Assembly: GCA_964556165.1 (NCBI GenBank)
Contig: CAZKVH010000015.1
Span: 1-37,874 of the forward strand
Reading direction: 5' to 3'
Length of the DNA: 37,874 bases
Origin: JAQVEM01 sp964556165
GTDB taxonomy: Bacteria; Actinomycetota; Humimicrobiia; Humimicrobiales; Humimicrobiaceae
Below are positions 33,474 through 37,874 of this stretch, in pieces. The position numbers were made by a program, and so were the translations under genes. The notes beneath the pieces are model-generated. The model searched no databases, was not told where the DNA came from, and saw only the letters and a program-made list of their open reading frames with translations. The stretch's first letter is position 1. Each line of letters starts with the position of its first letter.

Positions 33474-35234
33474 TTTAAAGTCATTTGTTATCGGATATCT
33501 CCTATCCCTGCCAAATGCTCTTGGGGTTATCTTAACTCCTGGTGAGCCCTGTCTTCTTTTATATTCGCTTGAGTCAACCATATTAATTACTTCTCTGACT
33601 GTTTCTGGCTCAAACCCCTTCCTTATAATTGAGAGATAACCCAGATCTTCTTCTATATAAGATTTTAGTATAGAGTCAAGTGTTTCGTAGGGTGGTAATT
33701 TATCCTCATCCTTTTGGTCCGGTTTAAGTTCGGCGGATGGTACCTTGGTAATAATATTTTTTGGGATTATATTCTTATATTTTTTATTTAAAAATTTGCA
33801 GATGTCATAGACCATTGTTTTATATACGTCCTTAATAGGAGAAAACCCGCCTGCCATATCACCGTAAAGCGTGCAATAGCCGACGCTTATCTCACTTTTG
33901 TTACCTGTAGATAAAACCATCCACCTATATTCATTGGCAAGAGCCATTATAATATTTCCTCTTATGCGGGCCTGAAGGTTCTCTTTTGTTATACTTATTT
34001 TGGTGTTTTTGAATATAGAATTCAAATTTTTAAGATAACAATTATATATATCTGTGATTGGAATGGTTAGATACATTATACCGAGATTATTACATAACTT
34101 CACAGAGTCTTTAATGCTTCCGGTGGAAGAATAAGGAGAAGGCATAAGTACTCCATAAACATTTTCCTTTCCAAGCGCAAGAGTAGCGATTACTGCGGTA
34201 AGAGCAGAATCTATCCCGCCACTTAAAGCAATTACTACTTTATTGAATTTATTTTTTCTTACATAATCTTTTGTACCGAGAATAAGAGCCTGCAATATCT
34301 CTTCGTAAGAAGAAGCAATATCCAGGCAGCTTTTCATGGTACCATTTTGTTTTAAAAATTTTTTGTTTTTATAGACAGGTTTATATTTTAAGTCGATAAG
34401 GTTAGGAAGCTTGCGTACTTTTACAAGTTCTGACTTTTCTTTTTCAATTTTTTTCCTGTTTTTGTATTTTGAGGATTTTATTTTCTCAATATCAAAGTCG
34501 TATATTAAAACATCTTCAGCAAAAGACTTTGCGTGAGCCAGAATGCTGCCTTTTTCATTAATTATTAAGCTGTTACCATCAAATACAAGCTCATCCTGCC
34601 CGCCGACAATATTCAGGTAGGCAATATTTACAAGGTTATCCATTGCCGCACCAGACAGTACATTCAATCTTTCTTTTATTTTTTCTGTGTGATAAGGGGA
34701 TGCAGATATGTTTATTATTATACCGGCTCCTCCAAGGATCGATTGAGCTTTTGCAGGTCCGTCGGGATGAAATATGTCCTCACAGATGTTAATCCCTATA
34801 ATAATACCGGCTACGTTGAAAGTATAATTTTCACTGCCTTTACTGAAATATCTTTCTTCATCAAATACAGAATAGTTGGGAAGAAATTGTTTATTGTATA
34901 CAGACTTTACCATACCATTGTAGAGTAAAGCTGCTGAATTATATATTTCTTTTTTTATCCTGTTGACAAAACCTACTATAGAAATAATACCGGGGTTTAG
35001 ACTCTTTAACTTATCTAAATATTTTATATTTTCATTGATAAAAGCACTTTTCATAAGTAAATCTTCCGGGGGGTATCCTGTAATAGAAAGTTCCGGGAAG
35101 ACTGCTATATCAGCATCATAATTTTTTGCTGCACGGATATGGGAAGCAATAATATCATAATTACCCTTAATGTCTCCTACGGTTGGATTAATTTGTGCTA
35201 GATACAGTCTCAAGGTTGAAAATTTTTTATCCAT
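33468..35234 (-). CDS. nadE: Glutamine-dependent NAD+ synthetase
   Basis: NadE converts deamido-NAD to NAD with ATP and glutamine. The N-terminal nitrilase-type glutaminase domain has VFPELSITGYPPEDLL (catalytic Glu near 46), a Lys in NKQFLPNYSVFDE, and the nucleophile Cys in NICEDIFHPDGPA (near 150). The C-terminal synthetase has the SGGIDSALTAV loop near 337-347 and GTGNKSE-type STGNKSEISVGYCTLYGD. Length is 588, as in the two-domain form. ATG 35234 begins MDKKFSTLRLYLAQINPTVGD. It is convergent with the PAS-GGDEF gene. Confidence 0.96.
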   Translation of the reverse strand: MDKKFSTLRLYLAQINPTVGDIKGNYDIIASHIRAAKNYDADIAVFPELSITGYPPEDLLMKSAFINENIKYLDKLKSLNPGIISIVGFVNRIKKEIYNSAALLYNGMVKSVYNKQFLPNYSVFDEERYFSKGSENYTFNVAGIIIGINICEDIFHPDGPAKAQSILGGAGIIINISASPYHTEKIKERLNVLSGAAMDNLVNIAYLNIVGGQDELVFDGNSLIINEKGSILAHAKSFAEDVLIYDFDIEKIKSSKYKNRKKIEKEKSELVKVRKLPNLIDLKYKPVYKNKKFLKQNGTMKSCLDIASSYEEILQALILGTKDYVRKNKFNKVVIALSGGIDSALTAVIATLALGKENVYGVLMPSPYSSTGSIKDSVKLCNNLGIMYLTIPITDIYNCYLKNLNSIFKNTKISITKENLQARIRGNIIMALANEYRWMVLSTGNKSEISVGYCTLYGDMAGGFSPIKDVYKTMVYDICKFLNKKYKNIIPKNIITKVPSAELKPDQKDEDKLPPYETLDSILKSYIEEDLGYLSIIRKGFEPETVREVINMVDSSEYKRRQGSPGVKITPRAFGRDRRYPITNDFKL

Positions 35235-35649
35235 CTTCTAAAAAGAATGTTATCTGGTTTGGTAAAACTTCCTCTTAAAGTTTTTTAAAGTTTGCCCTGT
35301 TCAGGCGTTTTCTATATAGTTTTAATGTTATGAAGAAAAAACTATCATTGATTTTTAATACTGTCAATAATTTATGAGAAGGTACAGTTTAATTTATATT
35401 ATTTTAAATCAGGCTTTCTTGTTTGCTGGTTTGGAATAAAATTAATTTAGCAAGATAAAGATTATGCATGATGGTATGAAATCTGATATAGAAGTATTAA
35501 TGAACAAAAAATAAATGTAGAATGTTTTCTTAAATATGTTAAAATTTGTTAGTTTTTATCTAAACAGCTTGGATATATGATAAGAGGTTTTTAATACCGG
35601 GTTATTAATTATTAACAATTAGAAAGGATTGAGGGGTGAGGGTTACCCT
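35235..35649. other. Intergenic stretch without a gene
   Basis: A/T-rich, no ribosome-binding site followed by a credible frame, no recognisable RNA gene. It must hold divergent promoters for nadE and the PAP2-like gene, but none matches consensus well. Confidence 0.5.
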
Positions 35650-36240
35650 GTGAATAAGTTAGCGAGGATACTCTCATATATTTTTGATGGTTCTATTATC
35701 TCGATACCGATTATTATAATTATTTGTTTAATGGTTGAAGATAATAGAATCGAGGCAGTTAGCTGGGCTTTTATATGTTTATTATTTGGGACAGCGATTC
35801 CCTTCCTTTACATAGCTCTACTGTACAGGAGGAAAGAAATAGGTGACATGCATATACCCGAAAAAGAAGACAGGATGAAGCCGCTGCTTGTTTCGGTTGC
35901 AAGCTATGCTGTATGTTTCGCTATTCTATATATTTTTAATGGACCATTATTTTTAAAATCCTTACTGGCAGTCAGCCTGGCTTCCGCTGTTATCTTTACC
36001 ATAATTACTTATTTCTGGAAAATAAGTCTTCACGCCGGCTGGGTTACATTCGTTGTTATTACATTCAACGTTCTGTTTGGAAGATGGATGTTAATTATGA
36101 TACCGCTCATTCCTGTAATAGGGTGGGCAAGGGTAAGGATAAAGAAACACACTGTCAGCCAGGTAATATTTGGTGCCGGAGTATCTACCATAACGAGCTT
36201 TCTGATTTATTATAATTATGGTTTTATTCATATTTCTTAA
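35650..36240 (+). CDS. PAP2-superfamily-like membrane protein
   Basis: The 196-residue protein has about six hydrophobic helices. Late in the chain it has KISLHAGWV and then PLIPVIGWARVRIKKHTVSQVIFGAG, the spacing of PAP2 motifs 2 and 3 (PSGH and SRxxxxxHxxxD). The key residues are partly changed (SLHAG; R-x-K-K-H-T). It is therefore a divergent phosphatase of the lipid-phosphate type or an inactive relative, acting in the membrane. GTG 35650 is chosen because GGGGTGAGG lies about 8 nt upstream; a TTG at 35629 is also in frame. It is convergent with the DUF2085 gene. Confidence 0.65.
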   Translation: MNKLARILSYIFDGSIISIPIIIIICLMVEDNRIEAVSWAFICLLFGTAIPFLYIALLYRRKEIGDMHIPEKEDRMKPLLVSVASYAVCFAILYIFNGPLFLKSLLAVSLASAVIFTIITYFWKISLHAGWVTFVVITFNVLFGRWMLIMIPLIPVIGWARVRIKKHTVSQVIFGAGVSTITSFLIYYNYGFIHIS

Positions 36241-36294
36241 GAAATCTGAAAGACAGTCTATTTAAGACAGTGTATTTAAGATTTACTGAATCCT

Positions 36295-36996
36295 TTATAT
36301 TAAATTCATTATCTGTAAATTAGAAATAGCGCTGTGGAAAATATAAAGAGCAACCAGTTCAGCAAATACCATGATGAGGGAAATTATAGAAGGCAGGATT
36401 AAGTATTTGCTTAATAGCTTTTGTGCTTTATGTGAGAATGGCGGCATTAAAAGAACTATTGTAAGATTGATAAAGTAGAAAGTGAATATAATCGAGAAGC
36501 CGGTAAGGTAGTAATAAAAATAACCAAGGGAACTGATACGAAGGAGAGTAACTACAATAAAAGTAATAATTATCAGAGTATAAATTGCAAAACCGGGTGG
36601 CTCCTTAAATATTTTTTTCGTTTCCGTATTTTTATAATACTGAAATGTAAAGATAGGATAGAGTATAATTGAAATTGAAGAACCAAAAAGAGCCCCGCTT
36701 ATAAAACGCAAATTATTATTGGTATTGTAAAGGCCAAAGTTTGATGCGACCCCGTCGATAAGGAAAAATAAGAAAAAGAGCAAAAGAATAATAAGAATAT
36801 ATCTTGGAGGGAGATCGCTTTCTTTTTTTCTGAACATTATGAATAAAATAACTGTTGCAACCAGAAAGCCAGTATAGAAGCCGCAGCACCTTGAACAGAC
36901 AGGCATGATAACATTACCAAAGTCAAGGCTTCTTATAGATAGCTGATGGCATACAGAGAATCCTATTATTTCTATTAAAGAGTTAATTGCTGATAT
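36295..36996 (-). CDS. DUF2085 integral membrane protein, apparently with an ATA start
   Basis: Family hallmarks are CHQ followed by RS and then PVCSRCCGFYTGF, all present if the frame is extended upstream of the ATG at 36906. Without the extension the CHQ motif is lost. The extended protein (233 residues) has about six helices. The frame from the upstream stop to 36906 has no ATG, GTG or TTG. ATA 36996-36994 gives (M)SAINSLIEIIGFSVCHQL, and AAGGA lies 8 nt before it, the same spacing as at rnpA. Function of the family is unknown; the cysteines may bind metal. Confidence 0.8.
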   Translation of the reverse strand: MSAINSLIEIIGFSVCHQLSIRSLDFGNVIMPVCSRCCGFYTGFLVATVILFIMFRKKESDLPPRYILIILLLFFLFFLIDGVASNFGLYNTNNNLRFISGALFGSSISIILYPIFTFQYYKNTETKKIFKEPPGFAIYTLIIITFIVVTLLRISSLGYFYYYLTGFSIIFTFYFINLTIVLLMPPFSHKAQKLLSKYLILPSIISLIMVFAELVALYIFHSAISNLQIMNLI

Positions 36997-37212
36997 CTTC
37001 TTAATCCTTTCTGTTAAAAATATATTTTTTATTTTTATAAGAAGTAAGATTATTTAATTTTAGTTGATAACTCAAGCAATACTGGAAATATTAATAAAAT
37101 TATAGTTTTATAATTACATTATTGGTAGAATTTTAAATGGTTATTGAAAATATTTTTTTATTATTATTTTATTTTTTAAATTTGAAATTTATTTTATTTA
37201 AGGAAGGTTTTT

Positions 37213-37872
37213 ATGATTTGCGATTTTCACACACATACGTTTCTGTCTGACGGAGAAAACAGCCCTATAGAGCTTATAAGATTTGCAGTTGCCAGAGGAT
37301 ATAGCTACATAGCCCTTACTGACCATGTGAGCTACTCCAATATTGATTTTATAATATCGAGTTTGAAAAAAGATTGCGAGCTTGCGGAGAAGTTCTGGAA
37401 TATAAAAGCAATCCCCGGGGTAGAGCTTACCAATGTTCCTGCTAAAAGCATAGAGGAGATGGCAAAAGAATCAAAGAGGCTGGGAGCAAGAATAGTTGTG
37501 GTTCACGGCGAGACGATAGTCGAAAGTGTTGAGCCCGGGACAAATCTGGAGGCTATCAGGTCTAAATACGTAGACATCCTTGCTCACCCTGGTTTCCTTA
37601 AACTGGAGGAGGCAAAACTCGCTGCTGAAAATGATATTTTTATAGAAATTTCTTCAAGAGCAGGCCACAGTCTTACAAATGGGGTTGTAGCAAGTGTTGG
37701 AAGAGAAGCAGGCGTAAAATTCTTAATAAATAGCGATGCTCATGTTCACGAAGATCTTTTTATCTCAGATAAACAGAGGAAGATTGGTCTGGCATCAGGG
37801 CTAAAGGAAAGCGAAGTTGCTGAGATTTTTGATAAGAATATCGGGGAAGTTATACATAGAGCCGGTTATTGA
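37213..37872 (+). CDS. PHP-domain phosphoesterase (histidinol-phosphatase-like)
   Basis: The metal-binding motifs are intact: DFHTHTFLSDGE at about 3-14, LTDHVSY at about 36-42, the Glu in PGVELT near 75, HGE near 98, AHPGFLK near 126 and NSDAHVH near 177-183. The compact 219-residue length matches stand-alone PHP hydrolases such as RNase-AM or histidinol phosphatase relatives, acting on phosphate mono- or diesters. GGAAGG lies 5-6 nt before the ATG. The stop overlaps the next ATG (TGATG), implying an operon continuing past the window edge. Confidence 0.88.
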   Translation: MICDFHTHTFLSDGENSPIELIRFAVARGYSYIALTDHVSYSNIDFIISSLKKDCELAEKFWNIKAIPGVELTNVPAKSIEEMAKESKRLGARIVVVHGETIVESVEPGTNLEAIRSKYVDILAHPGFLKLEEAKLAAENDIFIEISSRAGHSLTNGVVASVGREAGVKFLINSDAHVHEDLFISDKQRKIGLASGLKESEVAEIFDKNIGEVIHRAGY

Positions 37873-37874
37873 TG
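37872..37874 (+). other. Start codon of the next gene
   Basis: The final ATG of the window overlaps the PHP stop codon (TGATG). Nothing else of that gene is visible. Confidence 0.5.

Noticed and set aside
1..37874. tRNA, rRNA, CRISPR arrays, insertion sequences
   Set aside because: Reading both strands showed no cloverleaf ending in CCA, no rRNA segments, no regularly spaced repeats and no transposase frames.

Overview
The window is low-GC bacterial chromosome around a replication origin. The origin lies at about 9.4-9.9 kb. To its left, genes run leftward (ATPase, dnaA, dnaN, a four-gene pantothenate cluster, a lipoprotein). To its right they run mostly rightward (rpmH, rnpA, yidD, yidC, jag, mnmE, an mnmG paralog, mnmG, rsmG, parA, parB). 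This is the classic oriC gene order. Two perfect parS sites and DnaA boxes of the type TTWTCAACA support it. A 100-N block at 2449-2548 shows that this is a draft scaffold, probably metagenomic. The lineage cannot be fixed from sequence alone. A GlnR-like, phosphorylation-incompetent OmpR regulator directly upstream of glnA, and a DUF2520 gene next to pan genes, both recall Actinobacteriota. The low GC would then suggest a deep-branching anaerobic lineage. This is inference.

Layout. 1-226: 5' part of a sugar-type binding lipoprotein with a long leader, reading leftward. 0.8-1.8 kb: CorA transporter. 1.8-5.8 kb: lipoprotein, panD, panC, panB and a probable ketopantoate reductase. 5.8-9.4 kb: dnaN, dnaA and a histidine-kinase-type ATPase with an HTH tail. 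9.4-9.9 kb: origin with a nested inverted repeat around three DnaA boxes. 9.9-19.5 kb: ribosome/RNase P/membrane insertion/tRNA modification/partition genes. 19.8-21.0 kb: a stand-alone Lrp-type ligand domain and an SPFH protein. 21.2-23.5 kb: glnA and its likely regulator, read leftward. 23.7-30.9 kb: a galactose-type cluster (LacI regulator with two matching operators, galactokinase, a three-gene sugar ABC importer, a 57-codon small gene, galT). 31.2-37.9 kb: a PAS-GGDEF-HD-GYP protein, NAD synthetase, a PAP2-like membrane protein, a DUF2085 membrane protein and a PHP phosphoesterase.

The two most notable observations are these. (1) Three genes (rnpA, galT and the DUF2085 gene) have no ATG, GTG or TTG where their conserved N-terminus begins. 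Each has an in-frame ATA there, placed 6-8 nt behind a good Shine-Dalgarno sequence, which suggests real use of AUA as an initiation codon. (2) A 408-residue, C-terminally truncated MnmG paralog sits between mnmE and the true mnmG. It keeps the FAD-binding fold but has lost both cysteine motifs and the tRNA-binding end. It and the true mnmG each start just downstream of a perfect parS, as if a parS-mnmG unit had been duplicated.
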